This document shows, one piece after another, positions 1 to 11,377 of a stretch of DNA of 64,000 nt. This stretch comes from Hymenopus coronatus. Taxonomy: Eukaryota; Arthropoda; Insecta; Mantodea; Hymenopodidae. Numbering within the stretch: the first letter of the stretch is position 1; every line of letters starts with the position of its first letter. A model generated the notes under the pieces. It had not been told where the DNA came from, did not search any database, and saw only the letters and a program-made list of their open reading frames with translations. The position numbers were made by a program, and so were the translations under genes. Where the stretch lies: NCBI GenBank assembly GCA_030762935.1, contig CM060887.1, forward strand, positions 9,912,501 through 9,976,500, in the 5' to 3' direction.

Positions 1-607
1 TTCGGATTTAGGCAGCCTCCACTTGGCTAGAGAAACTAAACACTCAACACAAAGCCATTTACCGAGTTAAGAAATACGTTTTGCTGCAGTCTCGAGTCGG
101 AGCAAAAGCTTGCACTTCTTGACACGGAATCCTGAGTAAAGACTATAATCTGAGTGTTCGCGACTCTTTAATTAGAGCAACTCCTGGTCTACTTCCTTCT
201 CTCTTCGCAATTACTTCCCGCCTCATTTATTTTTCTTGTTTATCCCATTTTCCGTTTTGTTTATCTCTTACTTCCTTTTACGCTACACAAGTCTCACTTG
301 AAATCTAAGAAACTGTTTCAAACTCAAAGAGTTTGATGCCGTTGCATGAATTAGTATTTATGATCACTTTAATATAATATCATAAATTTCCAGATATAAA
401 ATGAATTAATATTTCAAGTCAAGGTGCGGTTACATATAAGTTGAATAAAAGATTACAATACATTTTATTTATTACTGGATTGTCACTGAAATATTCCTTG
501 AAAATGGATTTAATTGCAATTTTAAAAATATTGTTAAAATGATTATAGCTCAGAAAACTAAGTTATACATAGTGAATATCTTCATAAATAAACCGGAGTA
601 ACCTGTG
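1..607. other. Unassigned AT-rich DNA
   Basis: No gene, recognised repeat or RNA gene is visible. The stretch ends where the first TH1 hairpin begins. Confidence 0.4.
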
Positions 608-711
608 AAGCAATGTTTACTTTCTCTACATGTACTATGTACATAATGTATAGCGAGCGTATTGTATTCCACCCTAAAATTCGATTTCGAGATTTCACTC
701 TAAATCAAAAG

Positions 712-715
<4 letters not shown>

Positions 716-774
<59 letters not shown>
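716..774. repeat. (AAT)n microsatellite
   Basis: An uninterrupted trinucleotide run inside the first third of a TH1 copy. Confidence 0.97.
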
Positions 775-778
<4 letters not shown>

Positions 779-1545
779 TTTAAGAAACTGTCAGTGTATG
801 TGTGTCTGCTTGTCTGCGTTTGTTTGTTTGTTTGTTTGCGTGCAGATTACCTCAAATTTGGTATTAAGTTTAGTATCATCCAAGGAAGCTACATGAACCT
901 TACAAAGAAAATCCCGCCACCCCAGAGTACCCTACATGGGAAATGTTTTGAAAATATAATTTTTTTAACGATCTTGATTAAAATACCGTACCTATATTAA
1001 AGATATTTACATAAAAATTAAAACGTATATATTGAATTTTCTAGGAATAGTCTCTGTGGACATCCTTTTTCTGGATGAATTCTGCGGAATTTTTCATTAA
1101 GGATAAACCGTAAGAGATAGACAAAAAACTTCCTTAACAAAAATGTAAAGCTCACACAATTTATGTTATACACATGTTTTCCTGAAGTTGACCGTTTTTT
1201 ATATATGCTTTGTTATTGGTTTAAGTTTTAAAATACTTATACTTTTCTAATATGGGAATTTGACAGCTCCTGTCCATACAAACAAAGGAACTTCACATAG
1301 TAACCAGCATTTAACATTTTTTGAAATACCCGATATGTAAGTTAATCATATTAGGTAATGAAAGCCAAATTTACAATTAATTTATTAGTTGCCATGCCAA
1401 CAAGTCATTAATACTTACAATACAATTAGGAAATGACGTAAAACTCAAGACATGTGCTACTTCAAGTAAAGAATCTATTGCAAAATTCATTGATAAAAGA
1501 GTGTATAAGAAGGCTTTGTCCATATAATTTAGTTGTAGCCTTTCA

Positions 1546-1780
1546 TTTTTTTTTTTTTTATTGCTTCATTTGTATAGCCCCCTTTAACATCAATGGTCAT
1601 ATCGGGGGCTTTCACTTGTGAAACTGTAGGTTCAGAACATTAGGTTAATATTACTAAACACACGCACATTCACTCTCACATTCATACTTCCAGACTCTAT
1701 GGGAGATAGGGAATAATTCCCAGCCGGGAATCTAACCCGGCACCTCCGGGTGAGAAGTCATCTGCTGACCACTCGATCTT
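1546..1780 (-). mobile_element. tRNA-derived SINE, minus strand
   Basis: A T-rich run at the left is the poly(A) tail of a minus-strand element. At the right a reverse-complement B box (GGGTTAGATTCCCGG, 1724-1740) and an A-box-like stretch near 1763-1778 mark a tRNA-like head. The TH1 sequence resumes directly after it (CTACATACAAGTAAGCAAG). Confidence 0.6.
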
Positions 1781-2004
1781 CTACATACAAGTAAGCAAGT
1801 AATAAGACTATTTCTGCTAATTTTTTCTGAATTATGATGAAGTAAATAGAAGTGTAAGCTTTTTAAGAATAATTTGTTGTAGGGGTGTAGAGAAAGTCAG
1901 TGAATGGTACACACCAAATTTTTGTTTATTTATTTTTTTAGAGTATTTCAAAAAGTGATTGGGTAACCACAAACTGTAAGTTACTTATCAGATCTTAGTA
2001 CGCA

Positions 2005-2135
2005 ATATACTATTAACTATCGCTTTAGCCTATGGTGCTCCCTTATTTTCCTTCTACTTACAAGGAAGCAAGTAATAAGTCTATTTCTGCTAACATTTAT
2101 CTCGATTAGCATGAAGTAAACAGAAGAATGACGTT
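2005..2135 (+). repeat. TH1 fragment, + orientation
   Basis: Matches only the last part of TH1 (ACTATCGCTTTAGCC, TACAAGGAAGCAAGTAATAA, CGATTAGCATGAAGTAAA) and stops before the usual terminus. Confidence 0.7.
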
Positions 2136-2610
2136 TGCAGAGAAGGCCATGCTAAGCTGTTGATGAACTGTAAATGAAACGTGCCCTTGCTCGTGGCCAT
2201 AGAGGGGATTCCCCGCGACACAAAGAACGAGTAATCATGCAGGTTTCTCCATAATTCGTATCAATGGCGGTCGGTCTCCCATCCAACAATTCATTAGATC
2301 GCATTCAACAAAATCCACGAATACAACAGAGGGCCATTCTCTGACCGATAGTCGTTAGTTTGCTCCCCCCCCCCCACCAGCAATGGAGACGCTTCAGTGA
2401 ACTGTAACATCCACTCCTCCTCCTCTACACTTCATTTACCTTTCAACACATTCAGTCGCCGCTTTCAATCATGTATCTCAACTCTACACGCTTCTGCCCC
2501 AGGGTTTACTCTTTCGTACACAAAATATTCTCAAGTTAGTGTAATAACAAATAAACACTAACGTTTTTGCTTGTAGCACAATATCACTTGATGATAAAAT
2601 GTTTTTATTA
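2136..2610. other. Single-copy DNA, no gene seen
   Basis: Holds a short poly-C run near 2365 and no recognisable gene. The last 60 bases (AACGTTTTTGCTTG...) recur before the next hairpin end at 4279-4318, so that part has been duplicated together with the adjacent TH1 start. Confidence 0.4.
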
Positions 2611-2768
2611 CTTTCTCTACACGTGCTATCTATATAGTGTATAGAGAAGTATTGTATTCCACCAAAAAATTCAATGTCGAGATTTTACCGGAAATACATG
2701 TTTTGAAGGCCCATGCGTCAAAACTTTTTTAGAAAAAGGTTCGTCTGTATAGGTATGTGTATGTGAAC
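2611..2768 (+). repeat. TH1 hairpin-end fragment, + orientation
   Basis: Hairpin end plus the ACCGGAAATACATG block. It breaks off in the GT-rich segment, directly against a TH1 copy of opposite orientation. Confidence 0.75.
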
Positions 2769-3458
2769 CATTCACATGACTTTCTCTACATCTATGTAAC
2801 AAATTGTCAAAAAGCTTATGCTTCTGTTTGCTTGATGCTACTCGAGAACAAATCAGTAGAAATAGTTTTATTACTTGTTTCCTTGTAAGTAGAAGCGAAA
2901 TAAGGGAGTACCATAGGTTAAAGTGATAGTCAACAACTGCTTGCTATGTGAAGTTCCTTTGTTAGTACGGACAGGAGTTGAAAAATTCCTATATAAGAAA
3001 AGTAAGTTTTTATAGCTGAAATAAAAAACAATGAATGTCTCAAAAACGATCAACTCCACGAAAAAAATGTATAAAGCATAAATTGTGTGTTTTAACGTGC
3101 TCTATATTTCTTGTGTAGTAAGTTTTTAATCTAAGTCTTATGGTTTAGGAGTTATGCAAAATTCCGTAAACTCGTCCAAAATAAAGTAGTCTTCAGAGGC
3201 TATTCCCAGGAAATTCAAGATATGCATTTTGTTTGTCAGGTAAATGTATTCAATATATGATATTTTAATCAAAATCGTTAGAGCCACTTTTGCTAAAATC
3301 AATGTTTTCCAAAAAAGTTCCATGTAAAGGGTAGTTTGGAGTGGGGGGGGGGAATTTTCTCAAAACCTTCGTGTCGCATCCCTGGAAGATACTAAACTTA
3401 AATACCAAGTTTGGTATTTTACCGACTTTTCGTTTTTGAGTTATCATGTTCACAGTCA

Positions 3459-3497
<39 letters not shown>

Positions 3498-3619
3498 GGA
3501 CCTTTTTGTGGAAATGCTTTTTTTTTTTTGATATAAGGGACCCTAAAACATATATTTCCGGTGAAATCTCGGTGTCGAATTTTTGGGACACTATGCACAT
3601 ATAGCGCGTAGAGAAAGTA
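2769..3619 (-). repeat. TH1-A copy, minus orientation
   Basis: Begins ACCATTCACATGACTTTCTCTACA and ends at GCGCGTAGAGAAAGTAAAA. Both subterminal inverted repeats are of the TACA type. It contains a long (CA)n tract at the GT-rich position. Confidence 0.8.
3461..3495. repeat. (CA)n microsatellite in TH1
   Basis: A dinucleotide run at the position where other copies carry only a short GTCCGTGTGTG. Confidence 0.95.
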
Positions 3620-3639
3620 AAAAAAAAAAAAAACGAAGA

Positions 3640-4268
3640 GACCGTTACATACTAAACTTGGTATTTAAGTTTATTATCTTCACAGGATACAACATGAATA
3701 ATTTCAAGAAAATTCCCCAGCCCATACTACTCTTTACATAGAATGTTTTCTGAAAATTTTGTTTTTCTCAAAAATTACTAATTTTGATTAAAACATCGCA
3801 TACTAAAAATACTCCCCATCTAGGGGGCCCGGGTTCGATCCCAAGCGCCCGCAGTTGGGGCTCGTGGTGGATGAAGAGGTGTCTGTGCAGATTTTCTCCA
3901 GGTCCTCTGGTTTCCCCCGACACTCTCCACCAATTACTACATCATAACCCTTGCAATCATCAATTTCGCTTACATTTCATAATACCCACTTCATACCGAC
4001 CCGTCGTAACAGGTTCTCCACTCTGTGGTCTCGCGCCGTTGGCTCCCCGACAGGCTTCTGACCCCTAGCATTGGCTTGTAAGTCATAGAAGGGTGTTAGT
4101 GCTACAAATACGAGGAGGGTAAGCCGATTACAAAACAAAACAAATATTAAAGATATTTACATGATAAATAAAATGTATATCCTGATTTTTCTGGGGATAG
4201 CCTCTGATGAGCTCTTTATTCTGAATGATTTTTGCAGAATTTTGCATAATGGTTAAACCGTAACAAAT
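3640..4268 (+). repeat. TH1 fragment, + orientation, with SINE
   Basis: Internal TH1 sequence from the CTTGGTATTTAAG palindrome to the AAACCGTAA block, split by a SINE at TACTAAAAATACT/TATTAAAGATATT. Confidence 0.7.
3816..4143 (+). mobile_element. SINE family B, copy 1 (truncated head)
   Basis: Starts just before a B box (GGGTTCGATCCC, 3831 onward), so the 5' half of the tRNA head is missing. The body contains GTGGATGAAGAG, TCTCCACTCTGTGGTCTCG and GCCGTTGGCTCC. It ends in AAACAAAACAAA. The flanking TACTAAAAATACT and TATTAAAGATATT look like a decayed target duplication. Confidence 0.65.
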
Positions 4269-4318
4269 AATTACTAACGTTTTTGCTTGCAGCAAAATCT
4301 CACCCGATGAAAAATGTT

Positions 4319-5419
4319 TTTATTACTTTCTCTACACGTACTATCTACATAGTGTATAGAGAAGTATTCTACTGCACCCAAAAATTCGATGTCGAGGTTT
4401 TACTCGAAAACACATGTTTTGAGGACCTCTACGTCAAAAAATTCCGTGTGTGTCTCTGTTTGTGGCCAGCACAACACAAAAACCAAACTTCGTATCCCCC
4501 GGACCATACTACTCTTTACATAAACATTTTTTTGAAAATGTTGCTTTTCTTAAAATGGCTAATGATTTTGATTAAAATATTGTGTATTAAAGATACTCCT
4601 ATCTAGGCGGCCCGGGTTCGATCCCAAGCGCCCGCATGTGGGACTCGTGGTGGATGAAGAGCTGTCTGTGCAGATTTTCTCCGGGTCCTCTGGTTTCCCC
4701 CGACACTTATTCCACCAATTACTACATCATCACCTTTGCAATCATCAATTTCGTTTACATTTCAGATCATCCACTTCATGTTCATGCCTGGCTACGGGTC
4801 GACCCGTCGTAAGAGGTTCTCCATTCTGTGGTCTCGTGCCGTTGGCTCCCAGACAGGCTTCTGGCCCTATGAATTGGCTTGTAAGTCCTAGGAGGGTGTT
4901 AGTCCTACAATTACGAGGAGGGTAAAGCCAACTACGAAACGAATATTAAAGATATTTACATAACAAATAGAATGTATATCCTGAATTTTGCATAATGGTT
5001 AAACCGTAAGAGATAGACAAAAACTTACAGCACAAAAAATGTAAATCTCGTTAAACCACATCATTTATGTCTCATACATTTTTTTTTCGTGGAGTTTGCC
5101 GTTTTCGAGATATTCCTTATTATTAGTTTCAATTGTAAAGCACTTATACTTTTCTCAGACAGAAAGACTCCGTTTTTCTTTTGTTCTATTCTTGCCAAGC
5201 AAAGAAGCGATTACAATGACAGTTTTTAAAACATTTGACTATCACTTTAGCATAGTGTATTCCTTTAGTTCCCTTCTACTTATAAGATCCAAGTAATAAG
5301 AACATTCTGCTAATGTTTATATCGATTAGTATTATGTAGAAAGAAGAATAATCTTTTGTAAGAAGCTTATTTGTAGAGCAGCTAGAGAAAGTCATGTGAG
5401 TGTAACAGATTTTTTTTGT
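4319..5419 (+). repeat. TH1 copy, + orientation, with SINE
   Basis: Hairpin end at 4321 and terminus GCTAGAGAAAGTCATGTGAG...CAGATTTTTT. The left end is TACA-type and the right end TAGC-type, so this may be a mosaic of the two subfamilies. A SINE B copy sits at the same internal site as in the neighbouring copy. Confidence 0.7.
4600..4942 (+). mobile_element. SINE family B, copy 2
   Basis: Same body as the copy 780 bases upstream, with the same truncation point and the same TH1 insertion site (TATTAAAGATACT/TATTAAAGATATT). Confidence 0.65.
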
Positions 5420-5516
5420 AGAGTTTATGGTTTTCGAGATATTCCAGATTATTGAGTTCAGTTTTAAAATACTTATATATTTACTTTCTCTATACGTACT
5501 ATGTACATAGTGTATA

Positions 5517-7001
5517 CAGGGTATTTCAAAAATACGGGGCATAATTTCAGGTATGTATTTCCCACATGAAGACAATCAAAATAGCTCATTATAACATGTG
5601 TCCGGAAATTCTTCATTTCCGAGTTATGGCCTTCACAACATTGGAATTCACTGGAACGTTTTTCTTTCCGCAGGTCTTTGCCGTCGAAGGAGACATTAGG
5701 AGGGCGCTCTGATACTTCATTCTGAGGAAGGTTACATTCAGTGTTCTTTAGGCGTCAAGACTGTGCGACATGTATTCAAATCAAGAGCTGGCAGAGATAC
5801 ACTTCATGTACGGTAAGGCGGACGGCAATGCTGCGCTGGCTCGTCGTTTGTACCAGGAGAGGTACCCACAGCGACAATGATCGGAAGACATTTGTACGTC
5901 TCCATTCCCGTCTGTGCGAGTATGGAACATTCACCTCTCCTGGTTTGGGAAGGGGACGACCAAGATCTACAACTCCAGAAGTGCAGGAGGAGATTCTGGA
6001 GGCTGTGGACAGGACTCCTTCTATCAGCACACGACGGTTAGCGTTGCAAGTCAATGTTCCTCATACGACTGTCTGGAGACTGTTGAACGAGTATCACTTG
6101 TATCCTTATCATTTGCAACGTGTACAGGCCCTGTCACCAGCAGATTACCCTGCACGAGTTAGGTTCTGTCAGTGGTTCTTGCAGCAGTGTAGTGTAAATC
6201 CGAACTTTTCTGCCGTCGTATTATTTACAGATGAAGCACAGTTCACAGGAGATGGCATAACAAATTTCCACAATCAGCATGTATGGTCGAATGAAAACCC
6301 ACGTGCAACTGTTGTATCTCATCACCAGGTGCGGTTCTCCCTCAACATGTGGGCCGGTATCATCGGTGATCGATTAGTTGGACCTCATGTACTTGTAAAC
6401 AGACTTACGGGGCAGGCGTACACAAACTTCCTGGAAAACACCATACCTGACGTTTTCGAAGACACTCCACTGATCAATCATCAACACATTCACTTCTTGC
6501 ATGATGGCGCTCCTGCACACTTCAGTCTTACGGCTTGCCGATATTTGGATCGAAGGTTTCCTGATCGATGGATAGGTAGAGGTGGCCCAATTGCTTGGCC
6601 TCCACGCTCACCTGATCTGAACCCTCTCGATTTCTACTTGTGGGGCCATTTAAAATCATTGGTATATTCGTCTCCGGTGCCGGATTTGGAATCCCTTCGG
6701 AATCGAATTGTGGCAAGTTGTGAGGACATACGCAATACTCCTGGAGTTTGGGATCGTTTTCGCAGGTCAATGAGACATCGATGTGTGGTCTGTATTCAAG
6801 CAGGAGGTGGACATTTTGAACATCTTCTGTAATGACAACAACCTACGGCGGAAAGAAAAACGTTCCAGTGAATTTCAATGTTGTGAAGGCCATAACTCGG
6901 AAATGAAGCATTTCCGGACACATGTTATAATGAACTAATTTGATTGTCTACATGTGGGAAATACATACCTGAAATTATGCCCGTATTTTTGAAAAACCTT
7001 G
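5517..7001 (+). mobile_element. DD41D (VISITOR-like) Tc1/mariner transposon
   Basis: A complete 1485-bp element. It begins CAGGGTATTTCAAAAATACG and ends with the inverse CGTATTTTTGAAAAACCTTG, flanked by TA at 5515-5516 and 7002-7003. The inverted repeats are about 155 bp (5517-5672 and 6848-7001) with few mismatches. The element carries one transposase gene, broken near its 5' end. Well-matched inverted repeats and a clean empty site suggest a fairly recent insertion. Without a second copy I cannot tell whether it can be mobilised in trans. Confidence 0.93.
5770..6832 (+). pseudogene. DD41D transposase, one frameshift
   Basis: This cut-and-paste transposase would bind the element's inverted repeats and move it by a DDD-type reaction. 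The N-terminus starts at ATG 5770 (MYSNQELAEIHFMYG), as expected for this family, and runs 36 codons to a TGA at 5878. The remaining transposase, including DRKTFVRLH, continues in the next frame from about 5870 to the stop at 6832. A net one-base insertion near 5875 therefore breaks the gene. The downstream frame keeps the helix-turn-helix region (GRGRPRSTTPEV, HTTVWRLL) and three acidic sites: D in LFTDEAQF, D in FLHDGAPAHF and D in SPDLNPLDFYLWG. I count 41 residues between the last two. A reading frame opened upstream at a GTG (5741) is out of frame with the true start. Assignment is by motif only. Confidence 0.85.
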
Positions 7002-7844
7002 TAGAGAAGGTATTGAACTCCACCAAAAAATTCGATGCCAAGATTTCACCGGAAATATGTTTTAGGGTCCCCTGTATTCAAAAAAAGTATTTTCAGTAAA
7101 AGGTCCGTGTGTATGTGTTAGTGTGTCCGTGTGGTTGTGAACACGATAACTCAAAAACAAAAACTCGGTAAAATACCAAACTTGGTATTTAAGTTTAGTA
7201 TCTTCCAGGGATGCGACACGAAGATTTTGAGAAAAATCCCCCACCCCAAACTACCCTTTACATGGAACATTTTTCGAAAATTTTGATTTTCTCAAAAATG
7301 GCTCTAACGATTTTGATTAAAATATCGTATTTTAAAGATATTTACCTGAAAAATAAAATGTATATTTTGAATGTTCTGGGCATAGCTTCTGAAGACTACT
7401 TTATTCTGGGTCAATTTTACGGAATTTTACATAGCTGCTAAAGCGTAAGAGATGGACAAAAACTTACCATACAACAAATGTAGGGCACCTTAAAACACAC
7501 AATATATGTTAAATACCTTTTTTTCGTGGAGTTGATTGTTTTTGAGATATTGCTTGTTTTTGGTTTCAGCTATAAAAAACCTATACTTTTGTCTTTTACC
7601 TGTGCATATAAACAAAGGAACTTCACTCATATAGCAAACAGCTTTCGACTATCACTTTACCCTATAATACTGCCTTATTTCGCTTTTACTAACAAGGAAG
7701 CAAGTAATAAGACTCTTTCTGCTAATTTTTCCTCGATTAGATGAAGTAAATAGAATAATTTGTTGCAGAGATGTAGAGAAAGTTATGTGAATGGAACACA
7801 TCAGATTTTTTTCTCATGCGGCAAGATGTTGGCCACGCAAAGAG

Positions 7845-8030
7845 ACGGATTTCGATCCATAGCAACCACATTTTAAAACATTTGACTGTCGATTTAGTCT
7901 AGTGTAAACTTTTATTTCCCTTCTACATAAGACCGTTTCTGTTAATGTTTATCTTGATTAGCATGAACTAGAAGGAAGAATAAGCTTACTAACAATAATT
8001 TGTTAATTTGTGAATGGAGTACATTAGATT
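7845..8030 (+). repeat. TH1 fragment, + orientation
   Basis: The last part of a diverged TH1 copy (CATAGCAACCACATTTTAAAACATTTGACTG, then GATTAGCATGAACTAGAAGG). Confidence 0.6.
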
Positions 8031-8555
8031 ATCTTTTTCTAAGAACTTTTTGAACGTCCCAGTATAATAAAGGTTTCCGTACCAGGGCAGATGTTATGTT
8101 AAAGTATGGAACATTTGTAACGTTTTTTGTAATTGGTAGTGTTTTGTGGGAAGCTGGAGGGAGGAGCTACAAGAAGTTTGGTGCTGGTAGAGTTTAGCTT
8201 GCTCCACCAAGGGAAATAAATGAATAGAAAAGGCGCCAGATCCCGCGCGCGGTCTACAGGCGGTTTATCATCTACCTCTTTCATTTAATTTAATCAGCAG
8301 TAGTAGTAGCAGGCAGCGCCAGCGACGGAGAGCTCATAAAACATTTAGGAGCCGGGTCCGCGACATCCGTTCTGGACGGAGATGAAGTAGCAGCTGCGCG
8401 CGCGCGCGGCGCGAGAGCGGTCAGAGATTAAACGTCGTCATTACTCAGAAAACCGCTATAGACGTGACGGTCTGCAATTTATCGATTATATTATCGAAGA
8501 CAAGCCGCATTCCATACACTAACTTTCTTACAGTGGAAAAGTGAGGTTAGGTTGA
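8031..8555. other. Single-copy DNA with a GC-rich core
   Basis: Unlike its surroundings this stretch is GC-rich from about 8235 to 8430. It has CCCGCGCGCGGTC, GGAGCCGGGTCCGCG and an alternating CG run at 8395-8412. No reading frame or repeat family is recognisable. Confidence 0.4.
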
Positions 8556-8725
8556 AATGATTGATTGGTTGTTTTACGGGCGTTCAACTAGGGTCATTAG
8601 CGCCCTTATAAAACAAAGTGGGATCAAACACAAAGGATAAGCAGCATTATAAAACAAATAAAAGAGGAAAGGCAAGTAAAAACCGTGAAATAAAACGAAA
8701 AGGTGCTAAAACTGTAGGGAATGTA
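8556..8725 (-). mobile_element. 3' tail of a LINE1-related element, truncated
   Basis: GGGCGTTCAACTAGGGTCAT...AGCGCCCTTAT and the downstream AAACAAATAAAAGAG resemble the 3' UTR of LINE1 (22978-23090). The orientation is the same, so this is probably a 5'-truncated insertion of a relative. Confidence 0.5.
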
Positions 8726-8769
8726 AAATATGCCTAAAAGTAACGAAAATGACATAATTATACTAAAAA

Positions 8770-9597
8770 ATCTGAAGTGTTCCATTCACATGACTTTCTC
8801 TACATTTCTGCATCACATTATTGTTAAAAAGCTTGTTTATATTTATTTCATGCTAATTGAGAAAAAAATTAGCAGAAATAGTCTTATTACTTGCTTCCTT
8901 GTAAGTAGAAGCGAAATAAGGAACTACCATAGGCTAAAGTGATAGTCAAAATCTGGTTACTATGTCAATGAAGTTCCTTTGTTTATATGGATCGGAGTTG
9001 ACAAGTTCCTGTATGAGAAAAATATAAGTTTTTCATAGCAGAAACCAAAAATAAGGAATGTCTCAAAAACGACGAACTCCACGAAAAAAAATGTATATAA
9101 CATAAATTGTGTGTTTTAACGTACTGTACATTTTCTGTGCTACGGTTTAGCAGTTATTCAAAATTCCCTAAAATTCATCCGGAATAAACTACTCTTCAGA
9201 GGCTATTCCTAGAAAATTCAAGATATGTATTTTATTTGTCAGGTAAATATGTTTAATATACGAAGTTTTCATTAAAGTCGTTAGAGCCATTTTTGAGAAA
9301 ATCAAAATTTTCGAAAAAAGTTCCATGTAAAGGGTAGTTGGGGGATTTTTCTCAAAATCTTCGTGTCGCATCCCAGGAAGATACTAAACTTAAATACCAA
9401 GTTTGGTATTTTACCAACTTTTCGTTTTTGAGTTATCGTGTTCACAGACGCACTGACCTTTTTGTGAAAATGCTATTTTTTGGATATTGGGGGTCCTAAA
9501 ACATATATTTCCGGTGAAATCTCGGTAACGAATTTTTAGGTGGAGTGCAATACCTTCTCTATACACTATGTGCACAGTGCGTATAGAGAAAGTAAAA
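8770..9597 (-). repeat. TH1-A copy, minus orientation
   Basis: Starts at GTTCCATTCACATGACTTTCTCTACA and ends GCGTATAGAGAAAGTAAAA. Nearly full length, with no large insertion. Confidence 0.85.
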
Positions 9598-10142
9598 AGT
9601 ATTTTGCAATGTGCATTTCGGGTAAAAAGGAATAAATGAAAACAGAATACTACATTTTTAAAATTATCTGATTCATATATTTCTTTGTAACCATTTAGTA
9701 TATTCATTTTGGTTTTTCGGCTCTTCTGTAGAGTGGATGAAAATGACTTATTTTATTTACAGTGAAATTTATGAGTGGAACACAAAACTCTCCTATTTAC
9801 TCTAGCTAAAGTAGTAATTTGGCACTCGAATTTAAAAGCAGGATTTGAAAGCCAACAAATGATAAGGAAGTTCAAGCAGAAGAGAAAAGCTCTGTTCACT
9901 TGTATCATGAATTTGCCATTCTATATGGAGTGCAGCCTGGGGCGCTTTTCCTCATTAAAACAAATATTATAATGTCAGCGAATTCTGCAGTCTTATTACG
10001 CTAATGGGAACACTATCGTTACATGCGCAGTCACCTGCGGGCGAACCTCAGGCCTTTACCAAGATTTATACCTGTTAATGGTATACCTCTCAATATGTTG
10101 TTGCAAATGGATGCAGTTAGACTTGCTTCCTGAGCGCTACTA
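9598..10142. other. Single-copy DNA, no gene seen
   Basis: Short chance frames only. No repeat or RNA gene is recognised. Confidence 0.4.
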
Positions 10143-10954
10143 CTTGCTTTCTCTACACGTACTACCCGACATTGCTAATCGAGAAAAAACATTAGCAGAA
10201 ATAGTCCTATTACTTGCTTCCTTGTAAGTGGAAGCGAAATAACGTGGTACTATTGGTTAAAATGATAGTAAAAAGTTGGTTGCTATGTGACTGAAGTTCC
10301 TTTGTTTGTATGGACAGGACTTGTTAAATTCCTGTATGAGAAAAGAATGCTTTTTAAAACTGAAACCAAAAACAAGCAGTATCTCAAAAACGACCAACTC
10401 CACGAAAAAAATGTATATGACATAAATTGTGTGTTTTAATGTGCTCTACATTTTCTATGTGGTAAGTTTTTGTCCATCTCTTACGGTTTAGCAGTTATTC
10501 AAAATTCCGTAAAATTCATCCAGATTAAAGTACTCTTCAGATTCTATTGCCAGAAAATTCAAGATATACATCTTATTTATCAGGTAAATAGCTTTAATAT
10601 AGGATATTTTAATCAAAATCGTTAGAGCCATTTTAGAGAAATGCAAACTTTTCGAAAAAAGTTGCATGTAAAGGGTAGTTGGGGGTGGGAAGATTTTTTT
10701 TTTCAAAATCTTCGAGTCGCATCCCTGGAATATGCTAAACTTAAATACCAAGTTTGGTATTTGACCGAATTTTCGTTTTTTTATCGTGTTCACAGACACA
10801 CGGACACACACAGACCTTTTTGTGAAAATGCTTTTTTTTGGATACAGGGGATCCTAAAACATATATTTCCGGTGAAATCTCGGTATCGAATTTTTGAGTG
10901 GAGTGCAACACTTTCTCTATACACTACGTACATAGTACGCGTAGAGAAAGTAAA
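10143..10954 (-). repeat. TH1 copy, minus orientation, 5' end replaced
   Basis: A 23-base hairpin-end piece (CTTTCTCTACACGTACTACC) sits at the left where the other terminus should be. The body then starts at TGCTAATCGAG and runs to GCGTAGAGAAAGTAAAA. It looks like a rearranged or recombined copy. Confidence 0.7.
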
Positions 10955-11192
10955 ATACCTACATACATAACATTGCAATCTGTAGATCCTATTATGAGAG
11001 GTGTCAGTTTTTCACAATTTTCAATTACATGTGTTTCCACAAGCCTACTCGTACATTTGCATTCTTAGAATATTCATGTTCATTATTTTTACAATGTTAC
11101 ATTATTAACAGTGTTTTTTGATTGAATGAAATCCTCCTCTGGATAGAAGGTGTGAGTAATAAGGTATCTTTTTAATTCTGATCTAAACTTGT
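10955..11192. other. Short single-copy spacer
   Basis: Nothing recognised between two TH1 copies. Confidence 0.4.
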
Positions 11193-11334
11193 TACTTTCG
11201 CTATACGTACTATGTACATAGTGTATAGAGAAGGTATTGCACTACACCCAAAAATTCGATACCGAGATTTCACCGGAAATATATGTTTTAGGGTCCCCAA
11301 TATAAAAAAAAAAAAAAGCATTTTCACGAAAAGG

Positions 11335-11377
<43 letters not shown>

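Larger units (their letters stand above)
608..1925 (+). repeat. TH1 copy, + orientation, interrupted
   Basis: It starts with TTTACTTTCTCTACATG and the palindromic hairpin end. It runs through the shared internal block (GGTATTAAG, ATTAAAGATATTTAC, GGAACTTCACATAG) and ends at GTAGAGAAAGTCAG...CACCAAATTTTT. A (AAT)n tract and a SINE interrupt it. About 1330-1545 does not match other copies and may be a further insertion. Confidence 0.75.
5478..7812 (+). repeat. TH1-A copy split by a DD41D transposon
   Basis: The left part (5478-5516) is the hairpin end. The right part (7002-7812) continues exactly with TAGAGAAGGTATTG and runs to ACACATCAGATTTTT. Removing the transposon and one TA restores the usual hairpin. 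A further small TH1-like piece lies at 5420-5477. Confidence 0.85.

Noticed and set aside
608..1925. TH1 as a CRISPR-like or simple satellite array
   Set aside because: Copies occur in both orientations, are truncated at varied points, are interrupted by other elements and are separated by single-copy DNA. There is no regular spacer structure.
3265..3600. Recurrent 60-117 codon frames (for example with KIPPPxTTLYMELFSKIL or NKMYILNFLGIASED) in many places and on both strands
   Set aside because: They fall at the same positions of the TH1 repeat. They are interrupted at different points in each copy, and equally long frames exist on the opposite strand, so they look like chance frames of a repeat and not a gene family.
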